64,000 nucleotides of DNA, from assembly GCA_025667525.1 (NCBI GenBank), contig CM046878.1, positions 398,618,433-398,682,432 on the forward strand, in the 5' to 3' direction. The notes beneath the pieces were generated by a model, which was not told the origin of the DNA, did no database searches, and saw only the letters and a program-made list of their open reading frames with translations. Shown here piece by piece: positions 45,191-57,443 of the stretch. Both the position numbers and the translations under genes were made by a program. Source of the DNA: Glebionis coronaria. Its lineage: Eukaryota; Streptophyta; Magnoliopsida; Asterales; Asteraceae. The stretch's first letter is position 1; each line of letters opens with the position of its first letter.

Positions 45191-48100
45191 ATGCGTACTA
45201 GATCTTCCAACTATTCTGAGCCCGAGACTCTTGAAGATTTAGATATGGCTGGTGTTAACAACAACAATAATCACCCACCTCAAAACAATTTGAATAACAA
45301 CAACAACAATGTCCTTCTACCTGATTTACGAACCATGGAGAAATTGTGCCAACCCACCATGAACGGACGCGGAGGCCCGATTGCGCCAATGCACGTCACG
45401 GCTCAGGAGTTTTCGTTGAAGCATCACATGATACAACAAGTGCAAACGAACCCATTTCGTGGAATTCCGGATGATGATGCCAACAAACACCTCGACAAAT
45501 TCATTACCATGACCCAAAGCATGAAGTGCTCTGGTGTTTCTATGGATGACCTTCGCCTTCAACTTTTTCCACACTCGCTTTCTCACCATGCCGAAAAATG
45601 GTTTGACCGTCTTCCGAAGAATTCTATTCATACGTGGAACGACATGACTCAACGTTTTTTATCGCGCTACTTTCCCCCATCCATGGTCACTAGCCTTCGT
45701 AACCAAATTAGTGGATTTATGCAAGACAATGATGAATCGCTTTTCGATGCTTGGGAACGTTACAATGATTTGATCGACCGCTGTCCTAATCATAATATGC
45801 TCCCCGTCACTCTCATTGACACCTTCTACAATGGTCTCACCTTTCGTGATCGTGACACGATCAATGCCGCCGCCGGTGGTACATTTATGAAAAGGAGACC
45901 GGAGGAGTGTCGAGAGTTGATTGAAAACATGACTACTCACCACAAGAATTGGGATTCTTCCGCATCCTCAAGATCTAATCAGAGAGTCAATGTTTCATCT
46001 ACTTCTTCCACCACCAACTCGTCTGTTTTGGAACGTGCTATTCTTGATATTAACAAAAGTCTCCAAATTTTGACTTCTAACCAAACTCAACAAGCTAAAG
46101 CCGTTGTTATTTCTTGTGACACATGTGGTGGTCCTCATTCCTACAATGAGTGTCCTTCTACTCACGGCAATTATTATGAAGACATTAACGCAGCATATGG
46201 TACTTATCCCACGGGAGGGTATCAAGCTCGCCCTCAAGGAGACCGTGGCTTGCTAAGTTATCGTTCCAACAATTATCTTGCTCCTCCTGGTTTTTCTCCT
46301 GCAAACCAAAACCAACAAAAAAACTTTAACCGCAACAACCAATCCCAACCTCGTGCTCAAAATCAATATCAATCCCAAAGAAACCCATACCCAACTCAAG
46401 GAAATTCTCAAGCTCCACCTCTCAATCAACCAATGGCAGTAAGTCAAGACGTCGAGACGTTCATGAAGACTAATCGTGAGATGGTGACGAATCTTCAGAG
46501 TCAATTTGTCAATTTGAAGAATGACATGGTGAAACAAGGGAGCGATATTCGAGCCGAGCTAAGGAATGACATGACCAAACACAGCAATGATATTAATGCC
46601 AACATGCAAAACTCTTTTAACAATCAAGCTATTCACCTTCGTGATATGATTGGTTCGCTCATCCAAAGTAATCAACCCTCTTCTTCGGGTACTCTTCCGA
46701 GTAATACCGTTGCGAATCCAAGAGGGGAGATGAAAGCAATCACCACTCGTAGTGGAAAAGGTTATATGGAACCCGAGCTTCCTACACCTCCACCGGTGAT
46801 TGTGAATAAGGAAAACGAGCAACTTTCCCCACTTCCTTCACCTTCTATCCCCATTTCCCCACCACCCGTGGTTGTGAGTGATCCTATTCCCTTAAAGCCT
46901 TCTTCTTCATCCAATATACCTTATCCTTCAAGGTTGAGGAAAGAGAAGCAAAAGAGCAAGGATGATATTCAGGTTTCAAACTTTCTAAAAATGTTTAAAC
47001 AATTGAATTTTAACATCTCCTTTGCCGAGGCTCTTGCTCACATGCCCAAATACGCTAAGATGTTTAAAGATCTTCTAAGTGATAAGGAAAAGCTTCTTGA
47101 CATTGCTCAGACCCACCTTAATGAGAATTGCTCCGCAGTGCTCTTAAGGCAATTGCCCACCAAACTTGGTGATCCGGGTCGCTTCTTGATTCCTTGCAAC
47201 TTCCCGGGAGTAGAGAATTGCATGGCCCTAGCCGATCTAGGTGCCAGTATAAACTTAATGCCTTTAAGTGTTTGGAAGCAATTATCTCTCCCCGAGCTAG
47301 TCCCCACTAAAATGACATTGGAATTAGCCAACCGTACGGTTGCTTATCCAGTGGGGATAGCCGAAGATGTCTTTGTTGGCGTTGACAAATTCACCTTCCC
47401 GGCGGATTTTGTTGTCGTTGACTACGTGATGGATCCCCGTGTTCCATTAATCGTTGGACGTCCATTCTTGAGGACCGGTCGCACTCTCATTGATGTAGCC
47501 GCAGGTGAAATAATCATGAGAGTTGGTGACGATAAAATTTTCTTCAACATGGGTAAGATTTCTAAGCAACCTTATTCATATGAGAGTGTTAATGCTATTG
47601 ATGTTCTCGATGAGGCTTGTGAAGAACATTTTCATGATGCTTGCAAAACTACTCTTTCTTCTCTACCCAATGTTGAGACCGTTGCCTCAATTGCTCCAGC
47701 ATTGACTCCTTTTGGAGAAAGTGACTTGGATGATTTCGAAGCTAGCTTGGGTCCTCTCGATATTAAGTATGATAATTTGTCCACCAATTGGGATGAAGAT
47801 ATTCGTACTATTGAGAAACTTCTCAATGAGGACCCGTTGTCTCCTCCTGCTCTTAAAGAGGTGACTAATGATGATCCATCGTTAGTTTCACCATCTATTG
47901 AGAATCCTCCTACTCTTGAGCTTAAGGACCTACCGCCTCATCTTGAGTATGTTTTTCTGGAAGACGACGAGAAGCTACCAGTCATCATCGCAAAGGATCT
48001 GAAAGAAGACGAAAAAGCCCGACTTGTCGCTGTGTTGAAAAAGCATAAACGAGCTATCGCTTGGAAAATCTCCGACATCCGTGGAATTGATCCTCACTTC

Positions 48101-50824
48101 TGCACACATAAAATTCTCATGGAGGACGACTTTAAGCCCACAATTCAAAGTCAACGAAGGGTGAATCCTAAAATTCATGAAGTCATCAAAAAAGAGGTTA
48201 TCAAACTTCTTGATGCGGGTATGATTTACCCTATTTCGGATTCACCGTGGGTTAGTCCAGTCCATTGTGTGCCTAAGAAAGGCGGAATCACCGTTGTGCC
48301 CAATGCAAACAACGAGTTAATTCCTACCCGTCTCGTTACTGGGTGGAGAGTTTGTATAGACTACCGCAAACTCAATGATGCCACGAGAAAGGATCATTTC
48401 CCTCTACCTTTTATGGACCAAATGCTTGAACGTCTAGCTGGTAATGAATATTACTGCTTTCTGGATGGTTTCTCGGGTTATTTTCAAATACCCATCGATC
48501 CCCAAGATCAAGAGAAGACAACATTCACTTGTCCCTATGGCACCTTTGCTTACAAACGAATGCCTTTTGGCTTATGCAATGCCCCCGGGACTTTCCAAAG
48601 GTGCATGTTGGCTATCTTCTATGACATGGTTGAGCAAACCATGGAAGTCTTCATGGATGATTTCTCGGTCTTCGGAGATTCCTTCTCTACTTGCCTTGCC
48701 AATTTGGAACGTATGCTTAAGCGGTGCGAAGACACTCGCCTTGTTCTAAATTGGGAAAAATGCCATTTTATGGTAAAAGAAGGCATTGTGCTAGGACACA
48801 AAATCTCTAAAGCCGGTCTTGAAGTCGACCGTGCTAAAGTGGATGTCATAGCCAAATTACCTCCACCTTCAACCGTGAAGGGTGTGAGAAGTTTTCTGGG
48901 CCATGCGGGCTTCTATCGTAGATTCATTCAGGATTTCTCTAAAATCGCTCGCCCGATGACCCACCTCTTGGAAAAAGATACTCCTTTTATCTTTTCTAAA
49001 GAGTGTCTCGAAGCCTTCAATCTTCTAAAGGATAAGCTAACTAAGGCACCGGTCTTGGTTACCCCTAATTGGGAGCTGCCTTTTGAATTGATGTGCGATG
49101 CTAGCGACTTTGCTATTGGTGCGGTTTTAGGCCAAAGAGTGAATAAACACTTCCAACCAATCCACTATGCTAGCAAAACAATGACGGGGGCTCAATTGCA
49201 TTATACGACAACCAAAAAAGAGCTTTTAGCTGTTGTCTATGCTTTTGAAAAATTTCGCCCCTATCTTGTTTTATCCACCACCATCGTATACACGGACCAT
49301 TCCGCGTTGAAGTACTTGATGACAAAGAACGATTCTAAGCCAAGACTTCTTCGCTGGGTTTTGCTCCTTCAAGAATTCAACATCGAAATTCGTGACAAGA
49401 AGGGAGCCGAAAACCTGGCCGCGGATCATCTGAGTCGACTTGAGGATCCATATCAGGGGGATCATCCGAACAAAGAGATCAATGACTCTTTCCCCCTTGA
49501 GACCTTAATGTCTATAAATCTCAATCTTGATGGCACCCCGTGGTTTGCGGACATTGCAAACTACTTATCGGGTGGTATTCTCATCCAAGGGTTAACATCC
49601 CAACAAAAGAAGAAGTTCTTGAATGATGTTAAGACTTACTTTTGGGATGACCCTTATCTATTCAAACAGTGTGCTGATCTGATTATTCGTCGATGTGTTG
49701 ACGGACCGGCAGCTTTTGACATCCTCCAAGCTTGCCACAAAGGACCCACCGGTGGTCACTTTGGTCCCAACTACACCGCTAAGAAAGTGTTTGATTCTGG
49801 ATTCTACTGGCCCACCATTTATCGTGACGCTCACGAAATGGTTAAGCATTGTGATGCTTGCCAACGTCAAGGCAAGATCACACATAAGGATGAGATGCCT
49901 CAAAATTTCATACAGGAATGTGAAATCTTTGATGTATGGGGCATCGACTTTATGGGGCCATTTCCATCCTCCAAAGGGAACAAGTACATCCTCGTCGCCG
50001 TCGACTACGTCTCTAAATGGGTTGAAGCTAAGGCTCTTCCTACGAATGATGCGAGGGTGGTTGTGAACTTTTTGAAGCAGCTTTTCGCTCGATTTGGCGT
50101 TCCTCGTGCTATCATCAGTGACCGCGGGACTCATTTTTGCAACGATCAATTTGCACGAGTCATGGCAAAGTATGGTGTCAATCACCGTCTTTCCACCGCC
50201 TATCATCCCCAAACCAATGGGCAAGCCGAGATATCCAACCGTGGCTTGAAGAGAATTTTGGAGCGTACTGTGGGAGAGCATCGTGCCGCGTGGGCCGATA
50301 AGTTAGATGATGCTCTGTGGGCTTTCCGTACTGCTATCAAGACCCCGATCGGTTGTACACCTTATCGTCTTGTGTACGGGAAAGCCTGCCACCTACCCAT
50401 CGAGCTGGAACATAAGGCGCACTGGGCCTTGAAGTGGGCTAACTTCGACATCGTCAAAGCCGGTGATCAGCGCAAGGTTCAACTCAACGAGCTAAATGAA
50501 CTGAGGAATGAAGCTTATGAGAACTCGTTGATCTACAAGGAGAAGACGAAGATGATCCACGATGCTAAAATCAAGAACCGAGAGTTCCACGTTGGTGATC
50601 AAGTCTTACTCTTTAACTCTCGGTTGAAGAGCTTCTCTGGCAAGTTGAAGAGCCGCTGGTCTGGTCCATTCACCGTCGCCAAAGTCTTTCCGTATGGGAC
50701 CATTGAGCTATCTCAGCCGAATGGGCCTAATTTCAAGGTGAATGGCCAGCGTTTGAAGCTGTACTTTGGTGAGGACATCTCTCAGGAGATGATTCCATCC
50801 CTCACCACGTTCCCCATGAACTAA
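45191..50824 (+). CDS. gag-pol: Gag-pol polyprotein of element D (Athila type, 1,877 aa, intact)
   Basis: I take the ATG at 45191 ([10 protein letters not shown]), since upstream codons in this frame have no ATG context. Gag domain is about residues 50-250 ([20 protein letters not shown], then [14 protein letters not shown]). Cys/His motif [13 protein letters not shown] lies near 309-321. Protease [10 protein letters not shown] is near 682 and [13 protein letters not shown] shortly after. RT has [20 protein letters not shown] near 1053 and the FMDDFSVF box near 1154. RNase H starts near 1300 ([18 protein letters not shown]). Integrase has the HHCC finger near 1515-1555 ([12 protein letters not shown] ... 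CDACQR), first Asp in [10 protein letters not shown] (about 1588), second in ISDRGTHF (about 1643), Glu in QTNGQAE (about 1679) and the [14 protein letters not shown] module (about 1830). All catalytic residues look present and no stop interrupts it. Confidence 0.96.
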   Translation: MRTRSSNYSEPETLEDLDMAGVNNNNNHPPQNNLNNNNNNVLLPDLRTMEKLCQPTMNGRGGPIAPMHVTAQEFSLKHHMIQQVQTNPFRGIPDDDANKHLDKFITMTQSMKCSGVSMDDLRLQLFPHSLSHHAEKWFDRLPKNSIHTWNDMTQRFLSRYFPPSMVTSLRNQISGFMQDNDESLFDAWERYNDLIDRCPNHNMLPVTLIDTFYNGLTFRDRDTINAAAGGTFMKRRPEECRELIENMTTHHKNWDSSASSRSNQRVNVSSTSSTTNSSVLERAILDINKSLQILTSNQTQQAKAVVISCDTCGGPHSYNECPSTHGNYYEDINAAYGTYPTGGYQARPQGDRGLLSYRSNNYLAPPGFSPANQNQQKNFNRNNQSQPRAQNQYQSQRNPYPTQGNSQAPPLNQPMAVSQDVETFMKTNREMVTNLQSQFVNLKNDMVKQGSDIRAELRNDMTKHSNDINANMQNSFNNQAIHLRDMIGSLIQSNQPSSSGTLPSNTVANPRGEMKAITTRSGKGYMEPELPTPPPVIVNKENEQLSPLPSPSIPISPPPVVVSDPIPLKPSSSSNIPYPSRLRKEKQKSKDDIQVSNFLKMFKQLNFNISFAEALAHMPKYAKMFKDLLSDKEKLLDIAQTHLNENCSAVLLRQLPTKLGDPGRFLIPCNFPGVENCMALADLGASINLMPLSVWKQLSLPELVPTKMTLELANRTVAYPVGIAEDVFVGVDKFTFPADFVVVDYVMDPRVPLIVGRPFLRTGRTLIDVAAGEIIMRVGDDKIFFNMGKISKQPYSYESVNAIDVLDEACEEHFHDACKTTLSSLPNVETVASIAPALTPFGESDLDDFEASLGPLDIKYDNLSTNWDEDIRTIEKLLNEDPLSPPALKEVTNDDPSLVSPSIENPPTLELKDLPPHLEYVFLEDDEKLPVIIAKDLKEDEKARLVAVLKKHKRAIAWKISDIRGIDPHFCTHKILMEDDFKPTIQSQRRVNPKIHEVIKKEVIKLLDAGMIYPISDSPWVSPVHCVPKKGGITVVPNANNELIPTRLVTGWRVCIDYRKLNDATRKDHFPLPFMDQMLERLAGNEYYCFLDGFSGYFQIPIDPQDQEKTTFTCPYGTFAYKRMPFGLCNAPGTFQRCMLAIFYDMVEQTMEVFMDDFSVFGDSFSTCLANLERMLKRCEDTRLVLNWEKCHFMVKEGIVLGHKISKAGLEVDRAKVDVIAKLPPPSTVKGVRSFLGHAGFYRRFIQDFSKIARPMTHLLEKDTPFIFSKECLEAFNLLKDKLTKAPVLVTPNWELPFELMCDASDFAIGAVLGQRVNKHFQPIHYASKTMTGAQLHYTTTKKELLAVVYAFEKFRPYLVLSTTIVYTDHSALKYLMTKNDSKPRLLRWVLLLQEFNIEIRDKKGAENLAADHLSRLEDPYQGDHPNKEINDSFPLETLMSINLNLDGTPWFADIANYLSGGILIQGLTSQQKKKFLNDVKTYFWDDPYLFKQCADLIIRRCVDGPAAFDILQACHKGPTGGHFGPNYTAKKVFDSGFYWPTIYRDAHEMVKHCDACQRQGKITHKDEMPQNFIQECEIFDVWGIDFMGPFPSSKGNKYILVAVDYVSKWVEAKALPTNDARVVVNFLKQLFARFGVPRAIISDRGTHFCNDQFARVMAKYGVNHRLSTAYHPQTNGQAEISNRGLKRILERTVGEHRAAWADKLDDALWAFRTAIKTPIGCTPYRLVYGKACHLPIELEHKAHWALKWANFDIVKAGDQRKVQLNELNELRNEAYENSLIYKEKTKMIHDAKIKNREFHVGDQVLLFNSRLKSFSGKLKSRWSGPFTVAKVFPYGTIELSQPNGPNFKVNGQRLKLYFGEDISQEMIPSLTTFPMN

Positions 50825-52837
50825 AATTGGGTCGAGTCAGGCTCATGAATCGGTGAACAAAAACAAGCGCTTCTCGGGAGGCAACCCGTGTTCTATCCTT
50901 TACTACGTTCATAATAAGTGTAGGGGGAGCCCCGCATATGTTTGTTGTCTTGTTTCTTGTGCTGTGCAGGGATTTAAGCTTCAGAGAGCATCTTGATGAC
51001 TTTTGACGAACCGTAATACCGTGTTTTCCATCTTCCCGGTTCTATCCTAAACTCTTGTGATTCAATATTTCATATTCTATATGTTCACATTGAATTCACT
51101 TTAGTTGTCATTTCCTTAGCAAGATTTAAACAAAGTGCACAATGTCCTAAGTGTAGGGGAGTTTACTCCCACATGCTCAAACATTGAGGACAATGTTTAT
51201 CTCAAGTGTAGGGGGGACTTCTATCGAAGTAAGTGGTCTTTTCCATGAAATTGCCCTCATTTAACCGGAAAATTTGATTTTTCGACATTTTTCAAAATTT
51301 TTAATCTATTTTGGCCTAGTTGTATAGTTGTATTTTCCTTTGTTAGAATACTTTTTCAATAAAGTGGTTTTAGATTTTTCTTAGTCGTGAACATTTTGAC
51401 TCAACCCGAGTTTACTTGCCTAAGTCTACTCTAGCTAGTATCCTTAACGTGTTTAAGTCAAGTTTTGCTAGGCTTTTATATAGGGAGCTATAAAACGCGA
51501 AAGTCTTAACTCTCACGGGTTAAGAACAAGAACTTTTCGCAAGTTCCTATAATTGATCCTAGAGAGTCGTTTATCAAGGGAACTTTAAAACGCGATTTCT
51601 AAACTTGAAAAAGTCTAAGAATTTGCAAGATCCTATAGGCGACTCGAAAACCCAAAACTTTGATTTAATAGGCTAAGCATCCACGAGTCTCATTCCTTGA
51701 GATTTTAAATTGTGGAGAACGAGAGATGATAGAGCCAATTATAAGTTCGGTATTCTTTCGTGAATTTATGTGAGTTAATTATAAGCCTATTCTTCCTCCG
51801 CTTGTTAATAAATTTATCTGCAATAAATAAGGTTGTACGATTTAAAAGGTTACTTAGCTTCTAGCCCCAGATCGTTTAAAAGTTGCTCGGTAATGACGAG
51901 AGTTCATAGCCAAGGCATAACTTATGAAGCGGGGCGCGAAGATTGGCGAGTCCGAAAAGGCCCTAACAAGGCATGAGGGCTACATTTTGTTGCTAAAGAT
52001 CCAAAAAGTGATGTGAAGAATCATTTATCAAAAATCAATATGAAGGATCGAGACACACGACGAAAAGCAAGAACTCCCCAAAAGTCATGGAGAAGTCTAT
52101 CCGAAAAGACCCTAACAAGGTATGAGGATAAATAGATCCAAGTCCTAAAAGGAGGCGGATCGTTGTATATCAAAGTCCAAAATAAAGATTGGAGAAAAAT
52201 GAAGAAGTCGTGGTCCAAAGATGAAGAATCTCTCAAAAACTTCAAGTGAAGAAATTCCTATTATGAAGAGAAGACCATAATTTCAAGAACGTCTCTCGAA
52301 GATTCGAAGTATGAAGTCGCTGCCAAATATCGGCCCGAGAAAGGTCTCAAATCGCGAACCAAGTTATGCCAAGATATGAACTTTTTGATATCCCGAGAAG
52401 CAGTTTTAAAAGATTTGGCCCTTTAGCTAACTATTGATTAAATCGTTCACCTTATTTTCGGACTAAATAACTATCGAAATAAGTCAAACAATGCATCCTC
52501 GTGATCATTCAAGACAAAAATAAAATATAAGAGATACACCTAGGAATAAGGGAGTCTAAGTGAATAATTGGCCCACATGAGTTCGTGATAGTTTGCTAAC
52601 TTATAATAACAATGATCTCGTTTTTAAGCTTGGTATGGGGAACGTGAAACTTGAGGATGATAAACGTTCATGGCCGCCAAAACCCAATGTAAGTTTTTAA
52701 TTTCTTTACTTATTTCTATCTTTCATGTTTAGTATTTAATAAAGGCCAAGGTGGGTTATTTATGATGGAAAATGTAGACCGTGCTTTAAAATTAATGCAT
52801 TGCATGAGGGCATTGCAATGGTCAAGTGTAGGGGATT
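50825..52837 (+). other. Element D 3' UTR with repeated purine-tract motifs
   Basis: No ORF of note and no env-like gene. 41 bases after the gag-pol stop comes the conserved AAGCGCTTCTCGGGAGGC motif (50865-50882, continuing to 50887). agtgtagggg occurs at about 50920, 51150-51159, 51205-51214 and finally before the LTR (52825-52834). The perfect hairpin AAACATTG-agga-CAATGTTT lies at 51179-51198, just before the third copy. Matching blocks are found in F and partly in B. Confidence 0.75.
52825..52837 (+). other. Polypurine tract of element D
   Basis: agtgtaggggatt lies directly before the LTR start taata at 52838. Confidence 0.85.
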
Positions 52838-54567
52838 TAATAAGTGTGAAAACACTTATCCTTTTACCACTTATTTCCAATAATAACAAGACCAAAACGT
52901 GTGATTTATGTCGTAAAAGTCGGAATTATGCGTGGTTTGTGTTTTTATTGTGATTTAGGACCAAAATATCAAAAAGGAAGAAAACACGGGCTTTCACGGG
53001 CTTTTATCGAAGAAAACGGGAAAAGACGAAGTCAAAAGATCAAGAGTGCAAAAAGAACAGAAGTCCAAGGCCTATTCTGAAGATTTATCGAAGAAAAAGT
53101 CAAAAGACGGAAATTTAACGAAGTCGAAGAACTTAAGTCTAATAGAAGAAGAAAATTAAAAGACAAGTTCAAATCCCGAGACGACAAAGACGAAGAATTA
53201 AAGTCGAGTCGAGAAGAAAGCAAGAAAGAAGATGCAACACATGCATTCCTTCCACCTTCCCTATAAATACCCTCCTAATAGTCATTAGGAGGGTGGTTAG
53301 ATTTTTAGTTAATTTTTCACTTTTTAGTTTTCTCTAGTTTTTAGAGAGAGAAAGTCTTAAACTTTCTCTCACTAGTTCATCTTTTTCTTTTAATCTTTCA
53401 AGATTAAACACTTTGTATTTCTTATTTTTATTAATCAAGTCCATTTTAAGCTTTTATTCCTTAATCTCATTCTACTTTTCTTTGATTTTAGATTGATTTT
53501 GGTGCGTATATCATAAGATCCGTGTTGTTCTCATTGATTCCGTGCTTAAAAAGTTAATCTTTTGATCATTTTATAAGCTTTCATTTGATTAAGCTTTAAG
53601 ACTTTTGTGCTTATTAGCTTATTTTTATGATTAGCTTATTTTTCTCATTAAAAAGCTTTATTAAAAAGTTTATGTTTTTATTGTTTGATCTAAAAAATGG
53701 TTTAATTTCGAGTTGAATAAGTTGAGATAAGTGCTTATTTGATTCGGTTAAGTATTCGGATTGATAAGTTTTGGATATTGGCTTATTGAACTTAGCTTAT
53801 TTCCTAGCTTTCCAAAATCCCACAATTTTCGGAAAGGGTGGTAAAGCCCCTTTCCGATTGGGTTTTCCGACCGGTACATCATCATAACCAATTTCCACAA
53901 TTTTCGGAAAGGGTGGTAAAACCCCTTTCCGATTGGTCCACATTCCGACGGCACCCCACAAACATTCCGATCGTTGGCTTTTGTTGCATATTCCGACGGG
54001 AGGTTATTTAGCCTGTATTCCGATTTGAACTACTCCAAGTATTCCGACGGTATCACTTTGCAATATTCCGATTGGTAGTTTGGCTAAGTATTCCGATTGG
54101 GTTAAGTTTGCATATTCCGATTCGGTCCCTAATCCCACTTTCCGATTGACAGTCTTGCGGATATTCCGATTGTGTTACTTCTTTCCATATTCCGATCAAC
54201 TGATCGGAAAACATTCCGATCAGGGCCCTTTTGTCTTGCTTTGGTTTTTTTTTCGATCTAACTTTCTTTTAGTACTTTTTACTTTCAAGATATTTTCCAA
54301 GTGTTAGTTTTATTCAGTGTGTTAGTACTCTTCCATTGTCACCTTTAAGTTTATGAGCTTTTATTTTTATTTGTCACTTTTAATATTAATCTTTATTCTT
54401 CCACTTTACTAAACGACACTTTAATTTCTTGCTAATAGTTTAAATCAAACCAAACCATTCTCTTGATTCACCAAAAGACGATTGAGTCGCACTTAAGACC
54501 GGTTTTCAATTCGAAAAGATTTGGGACTTCAAAATTTTATACTTTGGTTGCAAAAATTCAAGTATTA
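52838..54567 (+). repeat. Element D 3' LTR (1,730 bp)
   Basis: Copy of 43210-44940, ending tatta before the duplication agtgg. Differences from the 5' copy include short substitutions near 53375-53400 and 54120-54140. Confidence 0.95.
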
Positions 54568-54572
54568 AGTGG

Positions 54573-55247
54573 TGTACCAAACACTTCTAATTCTTCCAAA
54601 AAGAAGAAGAAGAAGAAAAACAAAAAGAACGTCATTCAAGCCGATCCCGAGAATCGTGCTTTCGACAATACAATGGAAACGGATAACCGACCTATGCTCG
54701 AGATTTTGCAATCACACGTTGAGGGAAACGATGACGCTATCGTTGTCCCCGCAATTGGAGCAAATAATTTTGAACTCAAATCGGACTTAATTAAAATGGT
54801 TTCCGCTACACCATTTTTGGGCCGTTCCCAAGATGATCCCCATGATCATATCAAGAGATTTATCCATTTTTCTAATACGGTGAAATACAATGGGGTGCCA
54901 CAAGAGGCCATTCGTTTACAACTCTTTCCTTTTTCCATCGAGGGACAAGCCCGGATTTGGCTTGATAAGGAACCACCCCAAAGTATTACTACATGGATTG
55001 ATTTAGAGACCAAGTTCATTAATTACTTTTTCCCACCATCACGGACCACCTCTTTAAGGAATGAAATCATTACTTTTGAGCAACAATATAGGGAAACTTT
55101 TAGTGAGTCTTGGGATCGATTTAAAGAGCTTTTGAGAAAATGTCCACAACACGGTTTCACCAAAGTGCATCAAATTAATACGTTTTACAATGGTTTAACT
55201 CTAAATGACCAAGACTCACTTAATAGTGCCGCGGGGGCAATATTCTT
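54573..55247 (+). pseudogene. gag main part, element E
   Basis: Continues E's gag after D. A Lys-rich stretch comes first, then the capsid-like domain: MVSATPFLGRSQDDPHDHIK, LQLFPFSIEGQARIWLDKEP, TTWIDLETKFINYFFPPSR and INTFYNGLTLNDQDSLNSAA. It ends at a TGA (55249-55251) where the frame shifts. Related to gag of D but clearly a different subfamily. Confidence 0.9.
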
Positions 55248-55688
55248 GTGAAAAACATGAACGAGGCTTGGGCCATTATTGAGAACAAGGCAAAAGTGCA
55301 AACTAAGAGTGTTCGGACTACAATAGCTAGTGCTAGTGATAATGAGGTGACTAATCAAATTAAGGAGCTTACTTCAATTGTGAAACACCTTATTTTAAGA
55401 GATAACCCTCCCACTACACATGTGAATGCCGTGAAAGAAACTTGTGAACCGTGTGAGACTTGTGGTGGACCACATTCATATTTCAATTGTGACAAGGTTT
55501 ACAATAATCAACAACAACAATTTTATGCTTTTAATGCTAATGAAAGAGTTCCATTTAAACCAAATGTTGATGTTAACCATTTGTCTTACAAAAGTACTAA
55601 TTATTTGGCTCCCCCGGGTTTTGTAGCACCTCAAAGACCATCCCCACCCGCCCAAAATACCCAATACCAAAATAGGAACCAAGGTCCT
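55248..55688 (+). pseudogene. gag C-terminal part with Cys/His motif, element E
   Basis: A different frame continues the same protein: NEAWAIIENKAKVQTK, the motif [14 protein letters not shown] and [12 protein letters not shown], a segment also seen in D ([12 protein letters not shown]). It is cut by F at 55689. The shift at about 55245 breaks the gene independently of the insertions. Confidence 0.88.
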
Positions 55689-57443
55689 TAATGTAGAGAT
55701 TTTTCTATGTTCAATTGTTGTTCTCGGTATCTTAACGAATTGATCTAGGTTCTATGTGTGACTCTATTGTTTTTGGTGAAACAAATATTTTGGGTGTTTC
55801 TAAATAAAATGTGCAAACCAATTAAAGTAAATGACTTAAAAGTAAATCTAAATCTAATTTAAAGTAAATGGCAAGTATTTAAAAGCGTGACGGAAATTAA
55901 AAGGCACTAAAAGTAAATAACGCAAAATTAAATCTATCTAAGGCAAACTTAAAACGCAACTAAAACTTAAAACTAAGGAAAGACTTAAAATAAATCTAAG
56001 AGCAAGTAAACTTAAAGTGTGACCGAGGAAAAAGGCGGGAAAAGTAAAGCTTGGAATTAAAAACAGAAAATTAAGAAAACTGAAATTAAAAGAACCTGAA
56101 AATTTAGCTTATCCGGAATAAAACCCTTATTCGGAATAAATGGCTTACTCGGAATATGTCACCTATTCCGTATAGAAGCTCTCTATTCGGAATACCTTCT
56201 CTAACCGAAATATTCTGCCTACCCGGAATAATTTCCCTATTCGGAATATTTGGCCTATCCGGAATGCTCTGGCTATTCGGAATAATCTGCCTATCCGGAA
56301 TATTCTTGCTATTCGGAATGTTTGCCCAATTCGGAATACCTTCTCTATCCGGAATATCCAATATTCCGGATGGAGCACTTGGTCAAGACCTTGATTCGGA
56401 ACAAAAGTCTTACTCGGAATGTTTTAATATTCCGAATGAGAAGCTTTTTAAACCCTTTACTCGGAATATTGTTGGGCTTGTTTTTCCTGGGAAAGATCAG
56501 AAACAGAAAGCAAACACACGCGAAGAACAAGGGAATACAGAGATATGCAGATTTAACAAAAACTTAACAAAATCAACCACAAGATTAATTCAAACTAACA
56601 AAGAAACATCTATTAATGATAATCAAACAACCCAAAACAACAAAACTAACAAAACTAATCAAGATGATCAAAACCCACTTAATAAATTTGACAAAAATCA
56701 AGAACATGAACATGAACAAATCAACATAAAGATTAAAGAAAGGTAGGATGAGATCAAACAATAAAGATAAAGATTAACAAGAATTAAAAGAACACTTACT
56801 TTAAATTAAATGGTAATTAAGGTGCAAGACAAGTATTTAAATTTGACAAGTAAATAAATGACAAGGTAATTAAAAGTGGAAGAACTAATTGTCACTATTA
56901 GCCAACAAAAATGAAAGTGATTATCCTAATGACTATATATAGGGGAGGATTAAGGAATGCTTATGAAGCTTCCTCCCCTCTTTCCTTTCTCCTTAATTGC
57001 ATGCTTAGTCCTTCTCTTCTTAATCTTTTGTTAATTGCACCATTAGTCCTTAAGCCTTTTAATCTTCTTTAATCTTGGAATTTAATGACTTTTGGCTCGG
57101 GATTTCTTTGAACTCGTCTTTTAATTCTTCAATAAATTAGACTTGAGTTCTTCGGCTTTAAGTAAACTTCCGTCTTTCGACTTTTTCTTCGATAAATCTT
57201 CAGAATTGGTCTTGGACTTCCGTTCTTTTTGCACTCTTGACTTCTTGACTTCGTCTTTCATCTTTTTCTTCAATAAAAACCCGTGAATGCCCGTGTTTTC
57301 TCTACTTTTCACCTTTTCGTCCTAAATCACAACAAAAACACAAACCACGCATAATTCCGACATAAAAGACATAAAATACACGTTTTGGCTCGGTTATTAT
57401 TGTAATTAAGTGGTAAAAAGGATGGGTGTTTACACACCTATCA
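55689..57443 (-). repeat. Element F 3' LTR (1,755 bp)
   Basis: Left edge taatg, right edge cacacctatca. The first 100 bp (own orientation) match D and E (taagtggtaaaaaggatggg region in reverse). TATA-like ctatatata at 56933-56941 on the plus strand, read in reverse. The 18-bp minisatellite 56112-56370 is in the transcribed half. Confidence 0.85.
56112..56370. repeat. 18-bp minisatellite, 14 units, in LTR F
   Basis: cggaat(a/g) recurs from 56114 to 56350 every 18 bp, with one step of 20. The alternate half of each unit is ctatt or ctatc. Because 18 is six codons, both strands stay open. The plus frame (56156-56746) reads LFGIPS/LSGIIC-like hexapeptides and the minus frame reads IPNRxx. These are by-products of the repeat. 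LTR D has the same core at looser spacing. Confidence 0.9.

Larger units (their letters stand above)
43210..54567 (+). mobile_element. Element D: apparently intact Athila-type retrotransposon, TSD agtgg
   Basis: LTRs 43210-44940 and 52838-54567 are flanked by the perfect duplication agtgg (43205-43209, 54568-54572). Primer site, uninterrupted gag-pol, 3' UTR and purine tract are all present. I count about 14 differences between the LTRs (under 1%). It is the only element in the window with a complete coding set and could supply proteins to Athila relatives such as E and F. It landed in the gag of E. Confidence 0.95.
39483..55688 (+). mobile_element. Element E: Athila-type element, gag split by D, cut by F
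   Basis: 5' LTR 39483-42420, primer site from 42424, leader, gag start 43175, D insertion after 43209, gag resumes 54573, F insertion after 55688. Protease, RT and integrase must lie beyond F and G, outside the window. The LTR starts taata and ends catta. Probable left target duplication is cttgt (39478-39482). Confidence 0.88.

Noticed and set aside
49658..50281. 207-codon minus-strand ORF inside D
   Set aside because: Antisense shadow of the integrase region of the intact gag-pol.
56156..56746. 196-codon hydrophobic repeat protein (LFGIPS/LSGIIC hexapeptides)
   Set aside because: Produced by the 18-bp minisatellite in LTR F. The opposite strand is equally open (IPNRxx).
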